From positions 1-64,000 of the forward strand of contig JAGGAC010000003.1 in NCBI GenBank assembly GCA_017889635.1: a stretch of 64,000 bases of DNA. Direction: 5' to 3'. Origin of the DNA: Bacillota bacterium (GTDB taxonomy: Bacteria > Bacillota > Negativicutes > Sporomusales > CTSoil-080). Position 1 is the stretch's first letter. Each line of letters opens with the position of its first letter. The notes beneath the pieces are model-generated. The model worked only from the letters and a program-made list of their open reading frames with translations, was not told the origin of the DNA and ran no database searches. A program made the position numbers and the translations under genes. Positions 44,781 through 53,701 of this stretch are shown piece after piece.

Positions 44781-46160
44781 TTAGTTCATTCGATTATTAA
44801 TGACGCGGGCGACATGGACGCCGCTGGCGCTGGCCTGGGATAGACCGCGGGTTATGCCAGCTCCATCGCCGATGGCGAATAGGTTGGGAATCTCGGTTTC
44901 AAGTTCACTGGATAATTTAAGGCGTGAGCTGTAGAATTTGACTTCAACGCCGTAAAGAAGGGTATCATCATTAGCCATGCCTGGGGCAATTTTATCAAGG
45001 GTATAAACCATTTCAATGATATTATCTAAGTGGCGTTTGGGTAGTACCAGGCTGAGATCGCCTGGGGTTGCTTTAAGGGTCGGTTTGGTGAAGGATTGGC
45101 TAAGACGGTGCTCATTAGTTCGGCGGCCTTTGACAAGGTCGCCGAAGCGTTGTACGAGGACTCCGCCGCCTAGCATGTTGGAAAATGAAGCAATACGTTT
45201 GCCATATTGATGCGGTTCGTTAAAAGGCTCGGTGAAACGATTGGAAACCAGGAGTGCAAAGTTGGTATTGTCACTATGAAGAGCTTTGTCACGATAACTA
45301 TGTCCATTAGCAGTAATTATGCCGTCAGTGTTTTCGGCGACAACATAACCATTGGGATTCATGCAGAAGGTACGGACAAGGTCGCCATATTGTTTAGTAC
45401 GGTAGACGAGTTTGGCTTCATATACCTCATCAGTAATGTGGCGGAAGATTTCAGCAGGAATTTCAACCCGAACTCCGACATCAACTTGGTTATTGAAGAG
45501 TGGCAGGCCCAGCGCCTGGCATTGATGTGAAAACCATTCCGAGCCTGCTCGCCCTGGTGCCGCAATTAGATAACGGCAATTGATTTCGCTACCGGATTCG
45601 GTTAAAAGCTTATAGCCGGTTGCAGTTTTGGTTAGTGTTTTTACAGGCATGTTGACAAATAGTGATATTTTAGTTTTTAGAAAATCATAGAGATGTTCAA
45701 GGATTTTTAGGTTATTCTCTGTGCCTAAGTGGCGAACTTTAGCCTGGAGCAGATAAAGTCCATGTTTTATAGCCATACGCCCGATAGTGGAGTTTTCAGT
45801 GGAAAATTGCTCTGTTGGAGCGCCATAGCTTAAGTTTATGCGGTCAACATAGTCAATAAGATTCAAGACGTCTTCATCGGACAAGTAGTCATTAAGCCAG
45901 CCGCCGAACTTGGTGGTAAAATTGTATTTTCCGTCTGAAAATGCTCCTGCGCCACCGAAGCCGCGCATTATGCCACAGGGTTTACAATTAATGCAATTTG
46001 GAACTTTTTTTTCGGCGATCGGGCAATGGCGGGAGTAGATATCGTTTCCGGCTTCGATCATGATGATGCTGGCGTCAGGACGTTTGACTGCCAGTTCGTA
46101 GGCTGCGTAGATGCCAGCCGGTCCACCGCCGAGAATGGCTACGTCGTAGCTTTGATTCAT
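44781..46160 (-). CDS. FAD-dependent oxidoreductase
   Basis: This 459-residue flavoprotein has the N-terminal dinucleotide fold YDVAILGGGPAGIYAAYELA, then SRHCPIAEKKVPNCINCKPCGIMRGFGGAGAFSDGKYN. That cysteine- and glycine-rich insert marks a family of predicted FAD dehydrogenases. A C-terminal FAD contact, NLFAIGDGAGITRGLSQASASG, completes the fold. The reaction and substrate are not known. The ribosome binding site is AAGAGGTG. It is divergent from the outer membrane protein gene. Confidence 0.88.
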   Translation of the reverse strand: MNQSYDVAILGGGPAGIYAAYELAVKRPDASIIMIEAGNDIYSRHCPIAEKKVPNCINCKPCGIMRGFGGAGAFSDGKYNFTTKFGGWLNDYLSDEDVLNLIDYVDRINLSYGAPTEQFSTENSTIGRMAIKHGLYLLQAKVRHLGTENNLKILEHLYDFLKTKISLFVNMPVKTLTKTATGYKLLTESGSEINCRYLIAAPGRAGSEWFSHQCQALGLPLFNNQVDVGVRVEIPAEIFRHITDEVYEAKLVYRTKQYGDLVRTFCMNPNGYVVAENTDGIITANGHSYRDKALHSDNTNFALLVSNRFTEPFNEPHQYGKRIASFSNMLGGGVLVQRFGDLVKGRRTNEHRLSQSFTKPTLKATPGDLSLVLPKRHLDNIIEMVYTLDKIAPGMANDDTLLYGVEVKFYSSRLKLSSELETEIPNLFAIGDGAGITRGLSQASASGVHVARVINNRMN

Positions 46161-46353
46161 AGTGTTACACCTCTTTATAGGGTCCTTGATAAAATAATTC
46201 GACCGCGGTAATTGTACTTTATTCTGAGTAGTTTGTAAAGAAATAATACAGAAAAAAGAAATGTCGAATTATTGTAGATAAGAAGGAATCTTGTATAAAG
46301 ATGTAAAATTATAATAGCGGAAACCAAAGAAAAATAAAAGGAGCTGTTCGGGA

Positions 46354-47130
46354 ATGAAGAAAACGTTATTTGTCGCACTAATTTCCGCTACTATGTTAGT
46401 TTTTTCAAACGTGGCCTTCGCTGACGACGCTATCGAGGATGGCAGCATGAATTTCGAATTCCGTAATTTCAATCCCAGTCTTACTTTTAAAGCTCAAGTT
46501 TCAGGTGACGCTTCAGCAACCGATTTCAAAAATGATCTTGGCCTTGCTGATAAAAAATCCAATGAGTTTCGCTTGAATCTGGGCCGTACGCTTCGTCTGG
46601 CATATACGAAATTCAGCTACGGCGGCTCCGGTAATCCCACGGTCGGCAGTGTTACATATGATGGACAATCTTTTGAGGTTACTGCACCTGTAACAACCGA
46701 TATTAACATTAACTATTACCGTCTAAGCTGGTTGATCCCGATAACAACTTCGGATGAGATGACTACCAAATGGATTATTGATCTTAAAGCCTTTAAATTT
46801 GATACCAGGCTTGCTGGTACTGACCCGTCTACCAGTAATCCGGTAACTGTTCAAAAAAGTTTTCAGGGCGGAATTCCAACCGTTGGGTTCGCTACTTCGT
46901 TCAGACTAGCATCAAATCTCACTGCTTATGGCGAAATAACGGGGCTGCCGCTTGGCAAGTATGGTCATTTCTATGACATGGAAGGCGGATTAAAGTATGA
47001 GATCGGTGAATTCGCCATCGGCGCAGGCTATCGGAACTTTGATCTTAATATCAAGGACGGCTCTACTAACGGTGATAATGTCCAGTTAAAACTGGCTGGA
47101 CCGTATTATAACGTCAGCTATAAATTCTAA
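46354..47130 (+). CDS. Predicted outer membrane beta-barrel protein
   Basis: This 258-residue protein has a classic signal peptide (MKKTLFVALISATMLVFSNVAFA). The mature part consists of alternating amphipathic strands and ends in YNVSYKF, with the terminal Phe typical of barrel proteins folded by BamA. No conserved ligand motif is seen. The ribosome binding site is AAAGGAGC. It supports a host with two membranes. A terminator follows. Confidence 0.82.
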   Translation: MKKTLFVALISATMLVFSNVAFADDAIEDGSMNFEFRNFNPSLTFKAQVSGDASATDFKNDLGLADKKSNEFRLNLGRTLRLAYTKFSYGGSGNPTVGSVTYDGQSFEVTAPVTTDININYYRLSWLIPITTSDEMTTKWIIDLKAFKFDTRLAGTDPSTSNPVTVQKSFQGGIPTVGFATSFRLASNLTAYGEITGLPLGKYGHFYDMEGGLKYEIGEFAIGAGYRNFDLNIKDGSTNGDNVQLKLAGPYYNVSYKF

Positions 47131-47178
47131 TATTTTTAGCTGGAATAACCAAAGCAAATACGTCCCGAAAGCAATTTA

Positions 47179-47226
47179 GAAAACGGCCTAAATTCTAGAT
47201 CATGAATTTGGGTCGTTTTCTTGAGT
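47179..47226 (+). terminator. Terminator after the outer membrane protein gene
   Basis: GAAAACGGCCTAAATTC (47179-47195) pairs with GAATTTGGGTCGTTTTC (47204-47220) with G-T pairs, then CTTGAG. Confidence 0.72.
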
Positions 47227-47300
47227 ATTCATAGGAATTTAGATGGTAGAGTTTGGGTGTGTTTCAGGTAGTAATTAACGATGATGAGAGTCTTTGGGGG

Positions 47301-47329
47301 TTGACGTAAAGTTTTGTGACTGGTTAAAT
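47301..47329 (+). promoter_or_regulatory. Likely promoter of the PocR-MCP gene
   Basis: TTGACG (47301-47306), a 17-base spacer and TTAAAT (47324-47329). Confidence 0.45.
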
Positions 47330-47433
47330 TTACACATGATATTTATCAAATTTAGTAGAAAAATGCAAAGGATTTATTGGATTTTTAATCGAAATATCGC
47401 AAAAGTCTGAATTCACAAGGAGGTTACATAATT

Positions 47434-48486
47434 ATGGCAACTTACAAACAAAATTCAATGGCTAATGAGGTGGATGTAAGCAATGTTAAATTATCTGATG
47501 TAATTGACATTGCTTTCTTACAAAATTTCCAGGATGATTTTGCTAAAGGTGTTGGTTTAGCAAGTGTTACAGTTGATCCTGACGGAACACCGGTTACAAG
47601 GCCAAGCAGTTATATACGATTTTGCAGGGATTACACCCATTCAACAGAAATCGGAGATAAAAGGTGCGCTGAATCGCATCGTAAAGGCGGAGAGGAAGCT
47701 GCCCGCACCGGAAAACCAGTGGTATATGAGTGTCATGCTGGCCTTATTGATTTTGCTGCGCCGATTATGTTAGAAGGGCGTCTAATCGGAACCATTTTAG
47801 GCGGCCAAGTATTGACTGGTGCTCCTGAAGAAGAAAAGTATCGCCGAATTGCTAAAGAAATTGGGGTTAATGAGGAGCAATATGTAGAGGCGTCAAAAGA
47901 AGCTCGAATTCTATCTAAGGCAAGTATTGAAGCTGCGGCTAATGTTTTGTATATTGTGGCTAATAGTATGTCTAATGCCGCTTATCAGCAAATGAAATTA
48001 AAGGCAGTGGTTAATACTCTTAATGACAGTGCGCATCAGATATCGGCAACAATGCAAGAGTTAGCAGCATCGGCTGTTTCGGTAAGTGATAATCAGACTG
48101 AGCTTAACAGTGAAATTAGAAATGTTAATACCGTAACAGGGAAGATTGATGAAGTAATGGAGTTTATCAAGGATATAGCTGATGAAACTCGGCTTTTGGG
48201 TTTAAACGCAGCTATTGAGGCCGCTAGAGCTGGAGAAGCTGGTTTGGGATTCAGTGTTGTAGCCCAGGAAATCAGGAATCTTTCTGCTGATTCAAAACAA
48301 ACCGTTGGAAAGATTAAGGAATTGACAACCATCATTAAAGAATCGGTGGATAAAACTGTAAGCATGGGAAACAGTACAACAGCAACAATTGAGCAGCAGG
48401 CTGCTGCTATAGAACAGGTAACAGCAAGTGTTGAGGAGATTAGCAGCCTTACGGAATTGCTGAACGAATTAGCTAGTAAACGATAA
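47434..48486 (+). CDS. Soluble chemoreceptor with PocR ligand-binding domain
   Basis: This 350-residue protein has a PocR-type sensory domain at about 18-180 ([28 protein letters not shown]; conserved Cys in [14 protein letters not shown] and [13 protein letters not shown]). It is followed by a methyl-accepting signalling domain at about 200-345 with the hairpin tip [29 protein letters not shown]. There is no membrane segment, so it senses a cytoplasmic ligand, possibly a small diol or carbon source as for PocR. The start follows AAGGAGG. A CheW gene is directly downstream. Confidence 0.93.
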   Translation: MATYKQNSMANEVDVSNVKLSDVIDIAFLQNFQDDFAKGVGLASVTVDPDGTPVTRPSSYIRFCRDYTHSTEIGDKRCAESHRKGGEEAARTGKPVVYECHAGLIDFAAPIMLEGRLIGTILGGQVLTGAPEEEKYRRIAKEIGVNEEQYVEASKEARILSKASIEAAANVLYIVANSMSNAAYQQMKLKAVVNTLNDSAHQISATMQELAASAVSVSDNQTELNSEIRNVNTVTGKIDEVMEFIKDIADETRLLGLNAAIEAARAGEAGLGFSVVAQEIRNLSADSKQTVGKIKELTTIIKESVDKTVSMGNSTTATIEQQAAAIEQVTASVEEISSLTELLNELASKR

Positions 48487-48519
48487 TTTTGGTATTTGGC
48501 AGAAAGGAGGCTTTACTCT

Positions 48520-48996
48520 GTGAGTATACAATTAGTTGTGTTTGCTTTAGGCAAAGAGGAATATGGAATAGATGTTTCTGCTGTTAACGGTATTTTACGG
48601 ACAAAAAAGTTTGCTGTTACAAGCATACCGGGGACTACAAAAGTAATTGAAGGTATGATAAATGTACGCGGTAAGATAAATTATATTTTGAATTTGCGGT
48701 CGAAGTTCGGGTTAGAATCAAAGGATAAAGGAGAGGATAGCAAGTTTATTATGCTGAACGTAGATGACGCAAATACAGGCTGTATTGTGGATGAGGTTAC
48801 AGATATTGTTAAATTAGAGGAAGCTGATGTGCAGTCAGCGCCAGCCTATGTTTGTGGTGTAAATGCCAATTTTATTAAAGGAATAGCTCAGATTGATAAT
48901 CGGATGATCATTATTTTGAATCCAAATAATATATTAACTTTTGAGGACCATGCAACACTTGAGAATGCTAGCAATTCTATTTTGATAAATAGTTAA
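48520..48996 (+). CDS. cheW: Chemotaxis coupling protein CheW
   Basis: This 158-residue CheW domain links receptors to the CheA kinase. Recognisable parts are QLVVFALGKEEYGIDVSAVNGILR, GMINVRGKINYILNLRSKFGL and GCIVDEVTDIVKLEE. The GTG at 48520 lies 9 bases after AAAGGAGG. It is transcribed with the PocR-MCP gene, 34 bases upstream, so the pair may form a dedicated receptor-adaptor unit. No cheA is in the window. Confidence 0.9.
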   Translation: MSIQLVVFALGKEEYGIDVSAVNGILRTKKFAVTSIPGTTKVIEGMINVRGKINYILNLRSKFGLESKDKGEDSKFIMLNVDDANTGCIVDEVTDIVKLEEADVQSAPAYVCGVNANFIKGIAQIDNRMIIILNPNNILTFEDHATLENASNSILINS

Positions 48997-49070
48997 TATT
49001 AAATTGATAATAATGAACGTGAGTGGTTTTGTAGCATTTATTTAACAAAATATTAACGAATTTCTTTATC

Positions 49071-49120
49071 AAAAAAATGCCCGCAAGGCTTTAGTTTTTG
49101 AGCTTTGCGGGCATTTTTTT
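49071..49120. terminator. Bidirectional terminator between cheW and the aminotransferase gene
   Basis: Arms at 49071-49090 and 49101-49120 (20 bp, one G-T) with seven As before and seven Ts after. Serves both converging genes. Confidence 0.92.
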
Positions 49121-49216
49121 GAATGTTTTACAACATTAAATATGACTATTTGGGAGAAATGATGCTGGAAGATGAAGTTAATAAGAATATGATAAGAGTG
49201 CTTTTTGCAAAGATAA

Positions 49217-50395
49217 CTATTTTTTTAGCACTGCCGCCATTCGTTTAATTCCTTCCTGAATTCTGTCTTCCGGCATGTTGGAATAATTTAGGCGCAGCGT
49301 ATTTTCGACTTTTTTATCCGGAAAGAAGGAGTTGCCTGGGACAAAAGCAACATTGCTTTTTAAACAATGTTCCAATAAGTCACTGGTGTTTATTTTAGGG
49401 GGTAATTCCACCCAGGTGAACAAACCACCCTGTGGTCGGGTAAATTTAGCTTCGGGGGGAAAATATTCCTCAAGTGTGGACAACATGGCATCACGGCGTA
49501 CCTTGTAGACAGAAATGATCTGACGAATGTGAGCTTCAAAATCATAAAGATCCATATATTTTGATAATTGCTGCTGGCTGATTGAGGAAGTGTGAAGATC
49601 AGCGGCTTGTTTTATAAAGACAAACTTCTCAAGGAACTTCTTGTCGGCGGCAATCCAGCCAATTCGCATTCCCGGACAAAAAGTTTTTGAAAATGTACCG
49701 GTGAATATGACTAATCCTTGGGTGTCAAAAGATTTGACTGATGGTGGAATGGCACCTTCGAAACGCAATTCTCCGTATGGATTGTCTTCGATAATCGGTA
49801 GTTCGAATTTAGCTGCTGTTTTGACAAGTTCTTGGCGTCGTTCTACTGACCAGGTTCTGCCGGTGGGATTCTGAAAATCAGGAATAACATAGATGAATTT
49901 TGCGGTAGGGTAGATTTTTAGTAGTTTCTCTAGTTCATCAATGATCATTCCATCGTCATCAGTTGGTACGCCAATGAGTTTGGGACCATAGGTACGAAAA
50001 GCAGTAATGGCTGCCAGATAGGTAGGGCTTTCGCACAGAACGATGTCATCTTTGTCCAAAAATAATTTGCCTGAAAAATCAAGCGCTTGCTGTGAGCCGC
50101 TTGTAATAAGGATATTGTCAGCAGTTACAGATGTTTGGAATTTCTGGTTCATTCGTCTGGCAATTTGTTGGCGTAGTGGGCTATAGCCTTCAGTTGTGGA
50201 ATATTGAAGTGCTTGACTACCGGATTCCTTAAATACTTTGGCTGAAACTTCTTGTAGTGCTGCAACAGGAAATAGTTCTGGCGCTGGGAGTCCGCCGGCA
50301 AAGGAGATTATTTCCGGCCGTTGAGTTACTTTTAATATTTCGCGTACTTCAGACGCTTTCATTGATTTTGTGCGTTCCGCAAAAGAAATGGCCAT
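49217..50395 (-). CDS. PLP-dependent aminotransferase (2-aminoadipate/LysN-like)
   Basis: This 392-residue class I/II aminotransferase has the PLP Lys in FTGTFSKTFCPGMRIGW, the substrate-binding PDFQNPTGRTWS and an N-terminal ISFAGGLPAPELFP typical of the 2-aminoadipate / MocR-catalytic-domain group. It probably transfers amino groups between 2-oxoglutarate and a large or branched amino acid. The ribosome binding site is TTGGAGG. It is a single reverse-strand gene, divergent from the NAD salvage operon. Confidence 0.88.
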   Translation of the reverse strand: MAISFAERTKSMKASEVREILKVTQRPEIISFAGGLPAPELFPVAALQEVSAKVFKESGSQALQYSTTEGYSPLRQQIARRMNQKFQTSVTADNILITSGSQQALDFSGKLFLDKDDIVLCESPTYLAAITAFRTYGPKLIGVPTDDDGMIIDELEKLLKIYPTAKFIYVIPDFQNPTGRTWSVERRQELVKTAAKFELPIIEDNPYGELRFEGAIPPSVKSFDTQGLVIFTGTFSKTFCPGMRIGWIAADKKFLEKFVFIKQAADLHTSSISQQQLSKYMDLYDFEAHIRQIISVYKVRRDAMLSTLEEYFPPEAKFTRPQGGLFTWVELPPKINTSDLLEHCLKSNVAFVPGNSFFPDKKVENTLRLNYSNMPEDRIQEGIKRMAAVLKK

Positions 50396-50514
50396 AATTA
50401 ACCTCCAATGTAATTAAAGTGAAAATATAATTAAACTATTTTATCACAAAATACTTAATGTATAAACCTGTAAGGCAACTAATGTGTAAATTAAGAATTA
50501 TTGGAAAAAATTTA

Positions 50515-50566
50515 TTGACAGAAAAAGGTGAGTAGTAGTATTATGATAATAATAAAGTGATAATAA
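50515..50566 (+). promoter_or_regulatory. Promoter and candidate operator of the NAD salvage operon
   Basis: TTGACA (50515-50520), an 18-base spacer and TATTAT (50539-50544). The sequence TGATAATAA occurs twice, at 50544-50552 and 50558-50566, overlapping and following the -10. It is a plausible site for the NrtR-like protein encoded next. Confidence 0.55.
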
Positions 50567-50599
50567 CAAATAAAAAATAACATATTGAGGATTAAACTA

Positions 50600-51508
50600 A
50601 TGAATGAGACTAGGATAGTAAATAAACAGGGACTGACAGAGAAGGAGTTTTTGGCGACTTATGATGCCGGTAAGTATGACAGGCCGTCAGTTACGGTTGA
50701 TATGCTTATTTTTACTGTGACTGATAAAGAAAAGAAAAACTATCGGAAGTTGCCTGAAAAAGTGTTGAAATTATTGCTTATTAAGCGGGGTGAACATCCT
50801 TACCTTGGTGAGTGGGCTCTTCCGGGTGGGTTTGTAAATATTGATGAAAGTTTAGATCAAGCAGCACTTAGGGAGCTAAAAGAGGAAACTAATATTGAGG
50901 ATATATATATGGAACAGCTTTATACATGGGGTGATGTTTCTAGAGATCCTCGTACAAGAGTAATTAGTGCATCATATATGTCGCTCGTGGACAGCTCAGC
51001 ACTTGATGTCAAAACAGGTGATGATGCAGCTGACGCAAAGTGGTTTACGGTTTCTTGTAAATTATATCAGGAAGAAAAAACTGTAACTCAGAATGGCTAT
51101 ATTTTCCAACAAATCTTTAAACTGAGCCTGTCGAATGATGAGGAGGACCTTACTGCGACTATAAAGACTATTAAAACCGTAGAAGGAAAGGTCGCCAAAA
51201 CTGAACGAATGATTGTTGAAGGCAGTGGAATAGCTTTTGATCATGCCCAGATTATTGAGTATGGGATTGAAAGGTTGCGCAGCAAGATTGAGTATACTGA
51301 TATAGCTTTCAACCTGATGCCGGACTTGTTTACGCTGACTGAACTACAACAGGTATATGAAGTTATTTTGGATACCGAACTATTAAAGGCCAATTTCAGA
51401 CGGAAAACAGCTAATTTTGTGATTGAAACAAATCAGTATACCAAGGATGCCGGGCACCGGCCTTCAAAGTTATTTCGGTTTAACCCGAATTGGAGCAATT
51501 TTGTTTGA
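50600..51508 (+). CDS. Nudix-domain regulator/hydrolase, NrtR-like
   Basis: This 302-residue protein has an N-terminal Nudix domain with the box GGFVNIDESLDQAALRELKEETNIE (the catalytic Glu pattern RExxEE is kept) and a C-terminal winged-helix-like part (FTLTELQQVYEVILDTELLKANFRRK). This layout is that of NrtR, which senses ADP-ribose and represses NAD salvage genes; with an intact box it may also hydrolyse its ligand. I chose the ATG at 50600, after TTGAGGA; an in-frame TTG at 50585 overlaps that site. The genes after it are pncA- and pncB-like. Confidence 0.85.
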   Translation: MNETRIVNKQGLTEKEFLATYDAGKYDRPSVTVDMLIFTVTDKEKKNYRKLPEKVLKLLLIKRGEHPYLGEWALPGGFVNIDESLDQAALRELKEETNIEDIYMEQLYTWGDVSRDPRTRVISASYMSLVDSSALDVKTGDDAADAKWFTVSCKLYQEEKTVTQNGYIFQQIFKLSLSNDEEDLTATIKTIKTVEGKVAKTERMIVEGSGIAFDHAQIIEYGIERLRSKIEYTDIAFNLMPDLFTLTELQQVYEVILDTELLKANFRRKTANFVIETNQYTKDAGHRPSKLFRFNPNWSNFV

Positions 51509-51527
51509 GTGAAAGGAGAAAGTCGGC

Positions 51528-52199
51528 ATGAAAATTACAAATATAAAAGAGTTTATGAAACACAGCATGGAATCGCTGGAGGAAATTTTGGCGATGCTGA
51601 TGAATCTTCCTGAGCTGAGTATACAAGATTTACAAGGAAGCAGAACTGCGTTGGTTATTGTTGATATGGTAAATGGATTTGTCCGGGAAGGGGCTTTAAA
51701 AAGTCCCAGGGTTGAAGCGCTTATTCCTGATATAGTTGAGTTAGTTCAACAGTGTGCCAAGGCTAAGATAAAAGCGCTGGCCTTTGCGGATTGTCATACT
51801 AAAGTTTCGCCTGAATTCGAAGCCTATCCTGTCCACTGTATGGCTGGGACTTATGAGGCAGAAATTGTTGATGAAATCAAGGAAATCGGCGAGTATTTGC
51901 TTATACATAAGAATTCGACTAATGGGTTCTTTGAAGAGGAATTTCAGAAATGGCTGAAGATAAACGATGGGATTGACACTTATGTTATTACTGGCGACTG
52001 TACAGATATCTGCGTACAGCAGTTTGCAATAACATTAAAGACCTGGTTTAATAAAGAAAATAGGAAGATTAGAGTTATTGTTCCTGTAAATGCTGTTGAA
52101 ACGTATGATTTGGGCTTACATAATGGTGATTTAGCGAATGTGATGGCACTGTATAACATGATTAATAATGGTATAGAGGTTGTTAAATCTATAAAATAG
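51528..52199 (+). CDS. Nicotinamidase-type cysteine hydrolase
   Basis: This 223-residue isochorismatase-fold protein probably hydrolyses nicotinamide to nicotinate. The triad is visible: Asp in VIVDMVNGF, Lys in IHKNSTNGFF and Cys in GDCTDICVQQFA. Metal-binding candidates are in ADCHTKVSPEF. Compared with typical PncA it has a 30-residue N-terminal extension. Its position between the NrtR-like gene and pncB supports nicotinamidase over other hydrolases of the fold. The ribosome binding site is AAAGGAG. Confidence 0.85.
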   Translation: MKITNIKEFMKHSMESLEEILAMLMNLPELSIQDLQGSRTALVIVDMVNGFVREGALKSPRVEALIPDIVELVQQCAKAKIKALAFADCHTKVSPEFEAYPVHCMAGTYEAEIVDEIKEIGEYLLIHKNSTNGFFEEEFQKWLKINDGIDTYVITGDCTDICVQQFAITLKTWFNKENRKIRVIVPVNAVETYDLGLHNGDLANVMALYNMINNGIEVVKSIK

Positions 52200-52224
52200 A
52201 TGACATTTATATGGGGGCAGAATA

Positions 52225-53667
52225 ATGGATAAAATGAATTTTACTATGCTGACTGATTTTTATGAAATAACGATGGCTAATGGGTACTTTGAGAATGGTT
52301 TAAAGGATAAGATTGCTTATTTCGATATGTTTTTTCGAAAAGTTCCGGATGACGGCGGTTTTGCTATAATGGCTGGAGTTGAGCAACTTATTGAGTATTT
52401 GGAGAATCTCAGGTTTGAGGATAAGGATATTGAGTATCTCCGTAGCAAAGAAATATTCAATGAAGAGTTTTTACAGTATTTGAGCACATTTAAATTTAGT
52501 TGTGATGTTTGGGCTGTACCTGAAGGTACGCCAATATTTCCTAATGAGCCGGTAGTAACTGTTAGAGGACCAGTTATTGAGGCTCAGTTTGTTGAAACAA
52601 TGGTACTTTTAACAATTAATCATCAAAGCTTGATCGCGACTAAGGCAAATCGGATAGTTAGGGCAGCTCAGGGCCGGGCTGTTATGGAATTTGGCTCACG
52701 GCGGGCGCAGGGCTATGACGGAGCTATAAACGGAGCGAGGGCAGCGTATATTGGTGGCTGTGTAGCAACGGCATGTACAATTGCCGAGCGGGATTTGGCT
52801 ATTCCGGTTAGTGGGACAATGGCCCATAGTTGGATTCAGCTGTTCTCATCAGAGATAGAGGCGTTTCGGGCCTATGCCAGGATATATCCTAATGATTGTA
52901 CTTTTTTAGTGGATACATATAATGTTTTGAAATCTGGTGTTCCTAACGCAATAAAGGTATTTAATGAAGAAATAGTTTCTCGCGGTTTAAGGCCGAAGGG
53001 AATTAGAATTGACAGCGGGGATATTACATATTTATCGAAGGCAGCCAGAAAAATGTTGGACTCTGCTGGTTTTGAGGATTGTAAGATCGTGGCGTCAAAT
53101 GCATTAGATGAAGTTATTATCCGCGATATTCTTATGCAGGGAGCAAAGGTAGATTTGTTTGGTGTAGGCGAACGGCTTATTACGTCGAAATCTGACCCGG
53201 TGTTTGGTGGTGTCTATAAGCTTGCCGGTATTTTGGATAATGGTAAATTTATTCCAAAGATAAAGATTAGTGAGAATGTCGGCAAAATAACCAATCCAGG
53301 TTTTAAACAGGTATGGCGGCTGTTTGACCGTGATACCGGCAAGGCGATTGCTGACGTTATTGCAACGCGCGATGAAATTATCGATGAAAATAAGGCCTAT
53401 GAATTGTTTGATCCTGTTTCTACCTGGAAGAGGAAAACAGTAACTAATTTTTATGCTAAACCACTGTTAACCCCAATTTTCGCTAAAGGAGTTTGTGTAT
53501 ATAAAAGTCCTGAATTAAAAGATATCAAGAGCTATTGTGAAGAGCAGATTGCAACTTTATGGGATGAAGTGCTCAGGTTTGAAAATCCACATAGATATTA
53601 TGTCGACTTGTCCAAGGACTTATGGGATATGAAAGAGAAACTGCTATTGGAGTGTTCGTTGAAATAG
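52225..53667 (+). CDS. pncB: Nicotinate phosphoribosyltransferase
   Basis: The enzyme joins nicotinate and PRPP to form nicotinate mononucleotide, committing the vitamin to NAD synthesis. The 480-residue protein starts with the family's MLTDFYEITMANGYF, has MEFGSRRAQGYDGAINGARAAYIGG, the phosphorylatable-His region SGTMAHSWIQLF, and DSGDITYLSK. The operon order (regulator, nicotinamidase, transferase) makes a complete nicotinamide salvage route to NaMN. Confidence 0.94.
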   Translation: MDKMNFTMLTDFYEITMANGYFENGLKDKIAYFDMFFRKVPDDGGFAIMAGVEQLIEYLENLRFEDKDIEYLRSKEIFNEEFLQYLSTFKFSCDVWAVPEGTPIFPNEPVVTVRGPVIEAQFVETMVLLTINHQSLIATKANRIVRAAQGRAVMEFGSRRAQGYDGAINGARAAYIGGCVATACTIAERDLAIPVSGTMAHSWIQLFSSEIEAFRAYARIYPNDCTFLVDTYNVLKSGVPNAIKVFNEEIVSRGLRPKGIRIDSGDITYLSKAARKMLDSAGFEDCKIVASNALDEVIIRDILMQGAKVDLFGVGERLITSKSDPVFGGVYKLAGILDNGKFIPKIKISENVGKITNPGFKQVWRLFDRDTGKAIADVIATRDEIIDENKAYELFDPVSTWKRKTVTNFYAKPLLTPIFAKGVCVYKSPELKDIKSYCEEQIATLWDEVLRFENPHRYYVDLSKDLWDMKEKLLLECSLK

Positions 53668-53701
53668 ATTAAGGTGGAATTATTACCGTAAGGGGGCTAC
53701 T

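Larger units (their letters stand above)
47131..47433. other. 303-base intergenic stretch
   Basis: It contains the terminator of the outer membrane protein gene (47179-47226) and a promoter for the chemoreceptor gene (47301-47329). No gene is visible. Confidence 0.6.
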
